A program made the translations under genes and the position numbers. Below are positions 1 through 9,120 of a stretch of DNA of 64,000 nucleotides, piece by piece (position 1 is the stretch's first letter; every line of letters begins with the position of its first letter). Below the pieces are notes generated by a model, which had not been told where the DNA came from, did no database searches, and worked only from the letters and a program-made list of their open reading frames with translations. Origin of the DNA: Bacillota bacterium (GTDB taxonomy: Bacteria; Bacillota; Clostridia; Christensenellales; Aristaeellaceae); the NCBI GenBank assembly GCA_023411175.1, contig JAEYPB010000082.1, positions 39,936 through 103,935 on the forward strand, written 5' to 3'.

Positions 1-1
1 G

Positions 2-1054
2 GAGCGGCTGTGGACGGTGCTCCGCGCCTCCGGCGCAAGCGCCGAGGACGAGTCGGTGCAGCTGATCGCGAGAAGCGCCGAGGGCGGCATGCGAGACGCG
101 CTGAGCCTTCTGGATACCTGCATGTCGGAGGACGTCCTCACCGCCGCCCGCGTCCGGGAGGCGCTGGGCGCTTCCGGCCGGGAGATGATGTACGAGTTTG
201 CGGACGCGCTCATCGCCGCCGACGCGGGCCGGGCGCTGACGCTGATCGCCCGGGCGATGGACGCCGGACGCGACCCCCAGGTATTCGCCCGGGAGGTGAC
301 GGGGCACCTCCGCGCGCTGCTGCTCGCCCAGTCGGTCAAGGACGGCCTGGAGGATCTGATCGAATCCACCCGCGAGGAGGCCGCCCGCCTCATCGCGCAG
401 GCCTCCGGCGCGCCCGGATCGGGGCTTACCCGCTGGATGGATCTTTTCATGCGCGCCGAGGGCGACATGAAGTGGATGGCGCAACCCCGGAGCGCGCTGG
501 AGCTGGCCGCGGCGCGCTCATGCCGCCCGGAAAAAGAGGAGAACCCGGAGGCGCTCATGGAGCGCATCGCAAAGCTGGAGGCGAAGCTGCAGAACCTCGC
601 ATCCATCCCCTTTGAGCCCACCGCCCCCGCACCCGCCGTGCAGGCAAAAAGACCGGAGGGCGCGGCGCCCTCCCACGCACCCGCGCCGCCAAAACCCAAG
701 GCCGTCACACCGGGCAAGGCCGAGGCCGCCGGCTCCGAGAACTACCGCGCCGCGCTGGACGCGATCGCAAAATCCCACCCTCAGATCTTCGGCATGCTGA
801 AGGAAGCCTCTTTCCGCGGGCTGGACGGCGACAGCGCGCTTTTGGAGCTGCCCCGCGCGCGGGCATTTTACCGGCAGATTTTGGAAAAGGAAGACAAGCG
901 CGCGCCGGTGGAGCAGGCGCTGTCGGAGGCCTTCGGCCGCCCGCTGCACATGCGGTTCGTGCAGATGGGCGAAGCGCCCAAGGCCGACGGGCGCGTGCTG
1001 GAGCAGGCCTATGACGTGTTCGGCCGCGACAAGGTCAGCGTGCTGGACGAATGA
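2..1054 (+). CDS. dnaX: DNA polymerase III subunit gamma/tau, 3' part
   Basis: Clamp-loader subunit of the replicative DNA polymerase. The reading frame is open from the left edge, so the N-terminal AAA+ ATPase domain lies outside the window. What remains starts in the lid region (residues GGMRDALSLLD, typical of DnaX), passes through the all-alpha collar domain, then a Pro/Ala/Lys-rich linker at roughly 600-730, and ends in a folded C-terminal tail resembling the tau polymerase-binding domain. The stop overlaps the first in-frame ATG of the following gtrA frame. The ATG and GTG codons near the left edge are internal, not starts. Family assignment is strong; only the end of the gene is visible. 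Confidence 0.9.
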   Translation, partial: ERLWTVLRASGASAEDESVQLIARSAEGGMRDALSLLDTCMSEDVLTAARVREALGASGREMMYEFADALIAADAGRALTLIARAMDAGRDPQVFAREVTGHLRALLLAQSVKDGLEDLIESTREEAARLIAQASGAPGSGLTRWMDLFMRAEGDMKWMAQPRSALELAAARSCRPEKEENPEALMERIAKLEAKLQNLASIPFEPTAPAPAVQAKRPEGAAPSHAPAPPKPKAVTPGKAEAAGSENYRAALDAIAKSHPQIFGMLKEASFRGLDGDSALLELPRARAFYRQILEKEDKRAPVEQALSEAFGRPLHMRFVQMGEAPKADGRVLEQAYDVFGRDKVSVLDE

Positions 1055-1062
1055 GGGGACGG

Positions 1063-1494
1063 ATGCGCAACATGAAAAAGCTCCTTGACAAAAGCCTTCT
1101 CTTTTTCCTCTTGATCGGCCTTGGCAATACGTTTCTGTCCACCGCGATCATGTACCTTCTCTATACGCTGGCGGGCTTTGGCTACTGGGGCTCCAGCGCC
1201 GTGGCCTTCACCGTGACCAGCGTCCTCAGCTTTCTTCTCAACAAAAAGCTGTCCTTCCAATACGAGGGATCGGTGTGGCCGGCCGCTCTGCGTTTTTCGA
1301 TGGTGATCGCGGTTTGCTACGTGATCGCCTACTCCCTAGCCCAACCCGCCACCGGCTGGCTGCTCCACAGCGTCGCGGGAGCATCGCTCCCGGCGGAAAC
1401 CATCGAAAAGGTGGCGCTCCTGACCGGGCAGGTGCTCTTTACCGGCCTCAACTACATTGGCCAGCGGTTTTTCGCGTTCCGAAAGCAGGCGTAG
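1063..1494 (+). CDS. GtrA-like polytopic membrane protein
   Basis: Small GtrA/DPMS-type protein of about 143 residues with four predicted membrane helices. The family is thought to flip or retain polyprenyl-linked sugars for cell-surface glycans. The first helix carries the family pattern FLLIGLGNT and the second ends in the common NKKLSFQ stretch. An in-frame ATG at 1051 overlaps the dnaX stop but has no SD. GAGGGGA at 1053-1059 favours ATG 1063 or ATG 1072, so the start is uncertain by a few codons. It is probably cotranscribed with dnaX and is followed by a strong terminator. The substrate cannot be told from the sequence. Confidence 0.85.
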   Translation: MRNMKKLLDKSLLFFLLIGLGNTFLSTAIMYLLYTLAGFGYWGSSAVAFTVTSVLSFLLNKKLSFQYEGSVWPAALRFSMVIAVCYVIAYSLAQPATGWLLHSVAGASLPAETIEKVALLTGQVLFTGLNYIGQRFFAFRKQA

Positions 1495-1506
1495 GTCAGA
1501 CACAAG

Positions 1507-1550
1507 AAAAGGCTGCCCGCTGGCGAGCGTTCGCCAAGGGCAGCCTTTTT
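1507..1550 (+). terminator. Bidirectional intrinsic terminator between gtrA and the G1P dehydrogenase gene
   Basis: An AAAAGGCTGCCC arm pairs with GGGCAGCCTTTTT across a GC-rich loop that contains a smaller TGGCGA/TCGCCA stem. The run of T on the right serves gtrA. The A run on the left serves the convergent gene on the minus strand. Confidence 0.9.
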
Positions 1551-1563
1551 GATGCCTTTGAAG

Positions 1564-2919
1564 TTAGTCTGCGTGGATTCTCGCCCGCGCCTCGTCCGTC
1601 AAGCCCATGTCCCACAGCATGCTGCCGGACAGGTACTTGTCGCGGATTTCGCGGGAGCCGGTGAAGGCGTCCTTGGCGTCGGCTTCGGAGATGCCGAGGT
1701 CCGCGGGAACCCGGGGCATGCCCATGTCGCGCATGAGCTGGTCGATCTTCGCCGTCTCCGGAAGTTCCTCTTCGATGATCTTCAGGATCTCCGGCCAGTG
1801 CTTCTCGATGGCGTCAAAGCGCTTTTTGTGGTTCGCCGGGTCGTTCTTCATGGCCTTCTTCTCAATGGCCAGGATCTGCGGCGCGGTGTTCCCGAAGATG
1901 CGGCGTACCATCGCCTCCCACGCGGCTTCGTCAAAGGACGCCATGAACGCCTCTGTGCGCGCCCGGTCGGGGGTCAGCGTGCGGATCCAGTCGTACAGCC
2001 CCAGCGCCAGCCGGGTGCCGACGCCCACCTGAATGCCGTGCAGGTCGGCCTTCTGGCCGCGCTCCATGCCCATCATCTCCCACATGTGGGAGAAGTAGTG
2101 CTCGAGGCCGGAGGCGGGGCGGGAGGACTGGGCGAAGGACATCGCAACGCCGGACATCACGAGCCCCTCGGCCACCGCCTGGCTGGCCTCCGGGTCCCGC
2201 GCGGTGAGGCGCGGCGCGTTGTCCACGATCTTCTTGATCGACGCGCGCATGAGGCCCGCGATCTCCTCGCAGTACTCCTCTCCGATGATGAGGTTCGCCA
2301 TCCGCCACTCGCAGACGGAGACGTACTTTGCGATCATGTCGCCGAGGCCCGCCCACAGCATGCGCATCGGCGCCTGGCTCATGATCTCGCTGTCGCAGAT
2401 GATTCCGACGGGGCAGGCGTTGTAGAGGGTCGACTTGACGCCGCCCACGTGCATGGAGGAGGAGTCGGACGCATAGCCGTCCATCGACGGCGCGGTGCCG
2501 ACCACCACCTGGGGCTTGCCCACCGCGTGGGAGACCACCTTGCAGCAGTCGTTGATGACGCCGCTGCCCACCGCGAGGATGGCGTCCGACGCGGTGTCGA
2601 AGGCCATCAGAATCGAGCCCACGGAGAACTCGTCCGGCTCGACGTGCTCGGCCGAAAGTATGAACAGCTTGTAGGGGATGCCCGCCCCGCGAAGCAGCGA
2701 CTCCACCCGCTCGCCCGCGGCGGCGTGGGTGTTCTTGTCGCATACGACAAAGGGACGGCGGATGTCCAGCGCCTTCAGCATGGCCGGCAACCCTTCGATC
2801 GCGCCTCGGCCCGCCTCAAACGCCTTCAGCCCGGTGGTGTGCACCTTGCCGCATAAGGGGCAGGGGTGACCCTTGGGGTCAAGAAGCTCCTGGAAGCTCA
2901 TTTCCGAAAGATGTTTCAT
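1564..2919 (-). CDS. sn-glycerol-1-phosphate dehydrogenase (AraM/EgsA family)
   Basis: Iron-containing alcohol dehydrogenase-like enzyme of 451 residues that reduces dihydroxyacetone phosphate to sn-glycerol-1-phosphate. In Bacillus the relative AraM feeds heptaprenylglyceryl phosphate synthesis; in archaea it makes the lipid backbone. Visible features are the nucleotide-binding GSGVINDCCK, the APSMDGYAS stretch, and metal-binding histidines in GLEHYFSHMWE and DLHGIQVG. A short CPLCGKVH patch near the N-terminus is an unusual Cys pair. The start at 2919 has a good AGAGGTAG SD. It is read in the same direction as alaS just upstream, with a 50-base gap. The family is clear; the physiological product of this bacterium is inferred. 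Confidence 0.88.
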   Translation of the reverse strand: MKHLSEMSFQELLDPKGHPCPLCGKVHTTGLKAFEAGRGAIEGLPAMLKALDIRRPFVVCDKNTHAAAGERVESLLRGAGIPYKLFILSAEHVEPDEFSVGSILMAFDTASDAILAVGSGVINDCCKVVSHAVGKPQVVVGTAPSMDGYASDSSSMHVGGVKSTLYNACPVGIICDSEIMSQAPMRMLWAGLGDMIAKYVSVCEWRMANLIIGEEYCEEIAGLMRASIKKIVDNAPRLTARDPEASQAVAEGLVMSGVAMSFAQSSRPASGLEHYFSHMWEMMGMERGQKADLHGIQVGVGTRLALGLYDWIRTLTPDRARTEAFMASFDEAAWEAMVRRIFGNTAPQILAIEKKAMKNDPANHKKRFDAIEKHWPEILKIIEEELPETAKIDQLMRDMGMPRVPADLGISEADAKDAFTGSREIRDKYLSGSMLWDMGLTDEARARIHAD

Positions 2920-2970
2920 ACCGCTACCTCTTCTGTTTTATTTTCCACGACCGCCTTGATCCGATCCTTT

Positions 2971-4935
2971 TTATTTGCCGACGACCGCCTTGATCCGGCG
3001 CACGCCCGCGGAGGAGGATTCCTCCTTCAGGATCTTGAAGCCCTTGAGGTCGGCCACGTCGGAGGCGTGGGGGCCGCCGCAGATTTCCTTGCTGAAGGCG
3101 CCCATCGTGTACACCTTGACGCGCTCGCCGTACTTGGATTCGAACAGGCCGATCGCGCCCGCCGACTTGGCCTCGTCCACGGTCATCTCCTCGCAGACCA
3201 CCTTGCCGCCGGTCGCAATGAAGCCGTTGACCAACGCTTCGACCTGTTTGACCTCTTCCTCGGTCATCTTCCTGGGGAAGGAGAAGTCAAAGCGCAGACG
3301 CTCGGCGGTGATGTTGGAGCCCTTCTGGGCCACTTCAGCGCCCAGCACGGTGCGCAGCGCCGCGTGCAGCAGGTGGGTCGCGGTGTGCAGCTTCGCGGTC
3401 TCCTCGGTGGAGTCTGCGAGGCCACCCTTGAAGCGCTGCTCCGCGCCGGCGTGGCTCTTCTCCTGGTGCTGGCGGAAGCGCTCCTCAAAGCCCTCCGCGT
3501 CCACCGCGAGGCCCTTCTCCTTCGCCATCTCGGTGGTGATCTCGATGGGGAAGCCGTAGGTGTCGTACAGCTTGAAGGCGGCGCGGCCATCGATTCGCCC
3601 GTATTGGGCGCGCAGCTTCGCAGCGAGGGCCGCGTAATCCGCGCCGTCGGCGCGCAGCGCCTCGATGACGGGCTGATTCTCCGGCGTCGGGCGCAGCTTC
3701 GAAGCCAGCGCCTCCGCGGCGGCCTTCGGGTCGGCGTTGAGGGCGGCCTCAAACGCCTCGACGGCGGCGGTCACGCGACCGATCTCGGAAATGACCTTGT
3801 CGAACTCGCGCATGCCCTGCTTGAGCGTCCGCTGGAAGCGGTCTTCCTCCAGGTTGAACTGCTCGAGGATGTGGGCGTGGTTGCGCTCAAGCTCGGGATA
3901 TACGGAAGAATACTGGCCCACGATGACCTCGGCAATCGTCGCCGTCGAGCCGGTGGGGAGGCCGATGTTCATGCCGTGGCGCACCGCGCGGCGGATCAGG
4001 CGGCGCAGCACGTAGCCCTGGTCTACGTTCGAAGGCGTGACGCCCCGGTCGTCGCCGATGATGAAGGTGGCGGTGCGCACGTGGTCAGCGATGATGCGCA
4101 TCGAGCGGGTGGTGTCCTCGTCCGTCCCGTACGCCTTGCCGGACAGCTCCGCGATCTTGCCGAGGATGCCGGTGAAGAGATCGGTCTCGTACACGCTCTT
4201 CGCGCCGGTCAAGACGCCGATGGTGCGCTCGAGGCCCATGCCGGTGTCCACGTTCTTTTGGGCGAGGGGCGCGTAGCTGCCGTCCGCCTGCTTATTGTAC
4301 TGCATGAACACGTCGTTCCAGATTTCAAGGTACCGGCCGCAGTCGCAGGCGGGCGAACAGTCGGGGCCGCAGGGCTCCTTGTCGGTGATGATGAACATCT
4401 CGGAGTCCGGGCCGCAGGGGCCGGTGGTGCCGGCGGGGCCCCACCAGTTGTTCTTGCGGGGCAGGTAGAAGATGCGATCGGCGGACACGCCCTGCTCGCG
4501 CCAGATGCCGGCGGCTTCGTCGTCCCTCGGCACGCCATCGTCCCCGGCGAACACCGAGAAGGCCAGGCGGCTCGGGTCGAGACCCAGCCACTCGGGGCTG
4601 GTCAGGAATTCCCAGCTCCAGGAGATGGCCTCTTTTTTGAAGTAGTCGCCCAGCGACCAGTTGCCCAGCATTTCAAAAAACGTCAGGTGGCTGGAATCGC
4701 CCACGTCTTCGATGTCGCCGGTGCGGATGCACTTTTGCACGTCGGTCAGCCGCGTGCCCATCGGGTGCTTCGCGCCCAGAAGGTACGGAACCAGCGGATG
4801 CATGCCCGCGGTGGTGAACAAAACCGTCGGGTCGTTTTCGGGGATGACCGACGCCGACGGGATCACCGCGTGGCCCTTGGATTCAAAGAACTTCAGGAAC
4901 AGCGAGCGCAGCTCGGACGAGTGCGTAATGTTCAT
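2971..4935 (-). CDS. alaS: Alanyl-tRNA synthetase, short form without the C-terminal domain
   Basis: Charges tRNA-Ala in translation. The 654-residue protein has the class II catalytic core with the TGPCGP signature (about residues 171-176), a tRNA-recognition region, and the editing domain with HxxxH at 517/521 and CxxxH at 619/623 as zinc ligands. It ends right after the editing domain at residue 654, whereas typical bacterial AlaRS runs to about 870 residues with a DHHA1/C-Ala domain. The stop is not followed by a recognisable remnant of that domain. The start at 4935 has GAGGAAGG five bases upstream and a consensus-like promoter 36 bases further. The short form is probably natural, because the cut is clean. 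Confidence 0.93.
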   Translation of the reverse strand: MNITHSSELRSLFLKFFESKGHAVIPSASVIPENDPTVLFTTAGMHPLVPYLLGAKHPMGTRLTDVQKCIRTGDIEDVGDSSHLTFFEMLGNWSLGDYFKKEAISWSWEFLTSPEWLGLDPSRLAFSVFAGDDGVPRDDEAAGIWREQGVSADRIFYLPRKNNWWGPAGTTGPCGPDSEMFIITDKEPCGPDCSPACDCGRYLEIWNDVFMQYNKQADGSYAPLAQKNVDTGMGLERTIGVLTGAKSVYETDLFTGILGKIAELSGKAYGTDEDTTRSMRIIADHVRTATFIIGDDRGVTPSNVDQGYVLRRLIRRAVRHGMNIGLPTGSTATIAEVIVGQYSSVYPELERNHAHILEQFNLEEDRFQRTLKQGMREFDKVISEIGRVTAAVEAFEAALNADPKAAAEALASKLRPTPENQPVIEALRADGADYAALAAKLRAQYGRIDGRAAFKLYDTYGFPIEITTEMAKEKGLAVDAEGFEERFRQHQEKSHAGAEQRFKGGLADSTEETAKLHTATHLLHAALRTVLGAEVAQKGSNITAERLRFDFSFPRKMTEEEVKQVEALVNGFIATGGKVVCEEMTVDEAKSAGAIGLFESKYGERVKVYTMGAFSKEICGGPHASDVADLKGFKILKEESSSAGVRRIKAVVGK

Positions 4936-4970
4936 TCATACCTTCCTCACCATTAAATTTTGCACATTTT

Positions 4971-4999
4971 ATTGTACCCTTGCGTCTGAAATCTGTCAA
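4971..4999 (-). promoter_or_regulatory. Promoter of alaS
   Basis: On the minus strand a perfect TTGACA (4994-4999) is followed, after 17 bases, by TACAAT (4971-4976). The leader to the alaS start is only about 30 bases, which leaves no room for a T-box. Confidence 0.85.
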
Positions 5000-5063
5000 A
5001 TTAAGTGTTCGTCAATCCCGCCGCGCTGTGCGCGCGGAGTTCTCCAGTCACGGCGCGCCGTGC

Positions 5064-5083
5064 TATAATATCCGAAGGGGGTG
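5064..5083 (+). promoter_or_regulatory. Extended -10 promoter and SD of the methyltransferase gene
   Basis: TATAAT at 5064-5069 is preceded by TGC, an extended -10, with no good -35. The strong GAAGGGGGTG SD at 5074-5083 follows only five bases later, so the transcript start would lie within or very near the SD. This is compatible with a very short or leaderless message. Confidence 0.55.
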
Positions 5084-5088
5084 CTTTC

Positions 5089-5727
5089 ATGGCTTTTGAG
5101 GAAATGGCCGCGTTCTTCGACGCGCGGGTGGACGGGTACGAGGCGCACATGCTGGAAAACGTCGCGGGCTCGGACAGGTTTTACGAGGAGACGGTCCGGG
5201 CGCTGCCTATCGCGCCGGGGATGCGGATTTTGGATCTCGGCTGCGGCACCGGGCTGGAGCTGGACGCGCTCTATCGGCTCTGCCCGGACGCGCGGGTGAC
5301 CGGCATCGACCTCTCCGGCGGCATGCTGGGCGCGCTCCGGCAGAAGTTCTTCGGCAAGGATCTGACCCTCATCCAGGGCGACTACTTCTCCGTCCCCTTC
5401 CCCGGCCCCTTCGACGCGGCGGTGTCGGTGGAGACGATGCACCATTTTGAAGCGGACGCAAAACTGCGGCTCTATCAAAAAATCGCGCAGGCGCTTCGGC
5501 CGGGCGGCGTGTACGTGGAGACGGATTTTGTCGCCGCGGACGACGCGTTTGAGCGGGACTGCCTCGAAGGGATGCGCGCCGCCGTGCGGGACAAACCCGT
5601 CGGGTTCTACCACATCGACATCCCGATGACGGTCGGTCACCAGTTGGCGCTGTTCCGCGAAGCCTTCGGGCATGCGGAGCCGGTCTGGCACGAGGGTTCC
5701 ACCGCCATCTTCCGGGCGCAGCGCTGA
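5089..5727 (+). CDS. Class I SAM-dependent methyltransferase
   Basis: Rossmann-fold methyltransferase of 212 residues. Motif I reads ILDLGCGTGLELD, motif II VTGIDLSGGML, and a post-II segment VSVETMHHFE is typical of small-molecule enzymes of the UbiE/tRNA-modification-like group. I chose ATG 5089 because of the GAAGGGGGTG SD six bases upstream; the frame is open further 5' but without signals. It stands alone between divergent alaS and a convergent secreted protein. The substrate cannot be inferred from sequence or neighbours. Confidence 0.85.
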   Translation: MAFEEMAAFFDARVDGYEAHMLENVAGSDRFYEETVRALPIAPGMRILDLGCGTGLELDALYRLCPDARVTGIDLSGGMLGALRQKFFGKDLTLIQGDYFSVPFPGPFDAAVSVETMHHFEADAKLRLYQKIAQALRPGGVYVETDFVAADDAFERDCLEGMRAAVRDKPVGFYHIDIPMTVGHQLALFREAFGHAEPVWHEGSTAIFRAQR

Positions 5728-5783
5728 GGAAAAGCGCGCGGAGCGCCCGCGGCGAACTGAATCCCCCCGTTTGCGGACCATTC

Positions 5784-5826
5784 AAAAAGCAGCCGCGGCG
5801 CGCTGAGCGGCCGAAGGCTGCTTTTC
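5784..5826. terminator. Bidirectional intrinsic terminator
   Basis: AAAAAGCAGCC pairs with GGCTGCTTTTC around a GC-rich loop. It lies between the convergent methyltransferase and SH3/peptidoglycan-binding genes and has T runs in both directions. Confidence 0.85.
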
Positions 5827-5872
5827 TTAATCTCAGAAACCGGATCTTACGGGAACCGGGCGGACGGTTTTC

Positions 5873-6793
5873 CTAGTTGAAGTAATTGTAGACGCGGCGG
5901 ATGTTGCGCTGGTGCGCGGAATTGGAATCGCCGCTGCCGTGGGTGGTGCTGCCGTACAGGTGCAGGCATATCTGTCCGTCAAAGCCGTTGGAATGGCTGA
6001 TCTGGGCGCCGTGGGGCATGCCGTTGATGGCGCCCGCGATGTAGCGCCCCCGAACGATCAGAAGCACCGCGCGGCTATCCCAGGACCAGGTGCCGCCGTA
6101 CAGCTTCTTGAGCACCGCCGTGTCGGAGGCGTAGGCAGGTTCCACGTCGAAGTGGTTGCTGCCGCCCACGCGCCGGATGCGAAGCCGCCTGCCGGTGTTG
6201 AGATCCACGATGGTCGCCAGCGCGCCGTCAGGGTATACGCTCGCCATCGAATAGGCGGACCATCTCGTCATCGTGACCTTCGGGCGCTTGCTGCTCGAGG
6301 CAAAGAGTTTCTTCTGGGTAGCGACGGTCGCGGTGCCGGAGACGCTGAGCCCGGCCATCATCTGGAACTTGCGGATGGCGGAGGAGGTAGAACCGCTGTA
6401 CCGGCCGTTGACCGAGCCGGAGGAGAGCATGCCACGCTTTGCCAGTTGTGCCTGAAGCTGCTTAACGCGAGAGCCGCTGTTGCCGCTTCGCAGTGTCTTG
6501 TAACCGCTGGACTTCGCCTTGGTCGGCTTGGCCAGAGAGGCCTTGAGCATGTATCCCTTGACATTGCCCACCTTGACTTTGCACCACTTGCCTTTGACGG
6601 CGTAGACGGTGACCTTGCGGCCCTTGGTGACTTTCAGCGCTTTGGCGTTCTTCGCGATCTTGCTGTATATCTTGCAGGTTGACTTGGCCTGATAGGTTGC
6701 CGCGGCCTGCGCCGTGCCCTGCGTGACAAATACCGTAAGGATCAGGATGACGGCCGCGACCAGCGCCCGTTTGCCCCAAGCGGTTATGCTCAA
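5873..6793 (-). CDS. Secreted SH3 and peptidoglycan-binding protein
   Basis: Exported protein of 306 residues. An N-terminal signal peptide (about 1-31, ending TAQAAA) is followed by a bacterial SH3-like domain (about 32-90), a PG_binding_1 repeat (about 100-165), and a C-terminal domain with conserved-looking His and Cys residues in GAQISHSNGF and GQICLHLYGS. That last part may be an enzyme domain acting on the wall, but I cannot name it. The start is TTG at 6793, supported by AGGAAG seven or eight bases upstream and a TTGAAT-N17-TATAAT promoter. It is monocistronic. Wall binding is well supported; catalysis is a guess. Confidence 0.8.
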   Translation of the reverse strand: MSITAWGKRALVAAVILILTVFVTQGTAQAAATYQAKSTCKIYSKIAKNAKALKVTKGRKVTVYAVKGKWCKVKVGNVKGYMLKASLAKPTKAKSSGYKTLRSGNSGSRVKQLQAQLAKRGMLSSGSVNGRYSGSTSSAIRKFQMMAGLSVSGTATVATQKKLFASSSKRPKVTMTRWSAYSMASVYPDGALATIVDLNTGRRLRIRRVGGSNHFDVEPAYASDTAVLKKLYGGTWSWDSRAVLLIVRGRYIAGAINGMPHGAQISHSNGFDGQICLHLYGSTTHGSGDSNSAHQRNIRRVYNYFN

Positions 6794-6826
6794 GCGCGCA
6801 CTTCCTTCCTGCTACAAATCGCCTCC

Positions 6827-6855
6827 ATTATATTGCATTTATATTACGAATTCAA
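6827..6855 (-). promoter_or_regulatory. Promoter of the secreted SH3/PG-binding gene
   Basis: Minus-strand TTGAAT (6850-6855), a 17-base AT-rich spacer and TATAAT (6827-6832). The surroundings are clearly more AT-rich than the coding regions. Confidence 0.75.
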
Positions 6856-6914
6856 GCCCAAATAAGAATTATTAACATCTGTGTCCAATATCTTGCGTGC
6901 AAACGCCGTCGAAG

Positions 6915-7385
6915 TCACCAGATGTTGTGGGGCATTCGTCGAAGCGCGTAGTATAATGGCAGGCCGAGGAGGTAGCATACGCCCAGCTGCCCCGCGCCCA
7001 CCTCCAGCGCCGTCAGCCAGAAGGGCAGGTTGTACGAAAAGGCGAGCACCGCACCCACCACCAGGGCGTTGATGAGAACCGGCGGAAGCGCCGCGACAGC
7101 GGGCCTGTTCCGAAGGCGGCGGGTCAGGATTGCCGCGCCCAGCGTTGCGAGCGACCCGAACACCACGTCCAGGAGGGTGACGGCGGGCGACATCAGATTG
7201 GCCACGACGCAGCCGACAAACAGCCCCGGAACCGCCGCGGGCGTCAGCATCGGCAGGAGCGTCAGCGCTTCCGCTACGCGAAATTGCAGCGGGCCGTAGC
7301 TGATGGGCGCGAGCAGCAGCGTGACCGCCGCGTACAGCGCGGCGACCACAGCCGCGCGCAGGATGAACCTGAGATCGATCTTCAT
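6915..7385 (-). CDS. queT: QueT-type ECF transporter S component (queuosine precursor uptake)
   Basis: Polytopic membrane protein of 156 residues matching the QueT/COG4708 substrate-binding subunit of energy-coupling factor transporters, which bring in preQ0/preQ1-type precursors for tRNA queuosine. Characteristic stretches are the GPLQFRVAEAL loop after helix 1 and the PSVL-like LMSPAVTLLDVVFG segment. I took ATG 7385 rather than the upstream start because GGAGGAGGAA at 7391-7400 fits it. The A/T ECF module is not in the window, so it must be shared. It lies after asnS with a structured spacer. Confidence 0.85.
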   Translation of the reverse strand: MKIDLRFILRAAVVAALYAAVTLLLAPISYGPLQFRVAEALTLLPMLTPAAVPGLFVGCVVANLMSPAVTLLDVVFGSLATLGAAILTRRLRNRPAVAALPPVLINALVVGAVLAFSYNLPFWLTALEVGAGQLGVCYLLGLPLYYALRRMPHNIW

Positions 7386-7410
7386 GGAATTTCCTCCTCC
7401 AAAAAATACA

Positions 7411-7545
7411 GGCCGCAATCCAGCGGCCCAAAGATTAAGGGGCGCATACGCGCCCCTTATGATTCACGCCTTTCGGCGATAAAACCTGGTTTTGTTTTTT
7501 CCACCGGCTTCGCCGGCTTCAGACAGGAGGGCCTCGAACTGTCTT
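7411..7545 (-). other. Structured spacer/leader upstream of queT
   Basis: The 183 bases between asnS and queT hold several stems on the minus strand: AGACAG/CTGTCT (about 7521-7544), CCGGC/GCCGG (7504-7516), a GAAA-capped GCC stem (7467-7479), a nine-pair AAGGGGCGC hairpin (7437-7458) and a GGCCGC/GCGGCC hairpin (7411-7428) just before the queT SD. None carries a clear U tract. QueT genes are often under preQ1 riboswitches, but I could not match any known preQ1 class here. Confidence 0.4.
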
Positions 7546-7568
7546 CTATGCGGTTTTCGGATCGCCCT

Positions 7569-8966
<1,398 letters not shown>

Positions 8967-8997
8967 GGAAAACACCCTTTCCGTCGATATAACACCC

Positions 8998-9026
8998 ATT
9001 ATAGTACGGCGGCCGCCGAAAGTAAA
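8998..9026 (-). promoter_or_regulatory. Promoter of asnS
   Basis: Minus-strand TTTACT (9021-9026), 17 bases, TATAAT (8998-9003). It gives a short leader of about 25 bases to the asnS start. Confidence 0.65.
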
Positions 9027-9120
9027 GGGAAAACAGGGCCTGAAAAACATGCGGTTTTTTAGGATCCGCTCGTTGACAAGCCCCGGGCTTCTTTATAATT
9101 GTTCCCGGCGATCCCCGCCG

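Noticed and set aside
640..655. A run of five A in dnaX as a programmed frameshift site for gamma/tau
   Set aside because: The zero-frame codons GCA AAA AGA do not make the canonical slippery A AAA AAG, and no strong hairpin with the right spacing was seen.
1549..2856. A 435-codon plus-strand frame across the G1P dehydrogenase
   Set aside because: It is a shadow of the minus-strand gene and starts inside the terminator region.
2866..4956. A 696-codon open frame on the plus strand opposite alaS
   Set aside because: It is antisense to a complete, well-conserved alaS, and its translation is rich in Arg, Gly, His and Val with no family pattern. Long shadow frames are common in GC-rich DNA.
4936..4970. 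A T-box leader for alaS
   Set aside because: The promoter leaves only about 30 bases of leader, too short for a T-box.
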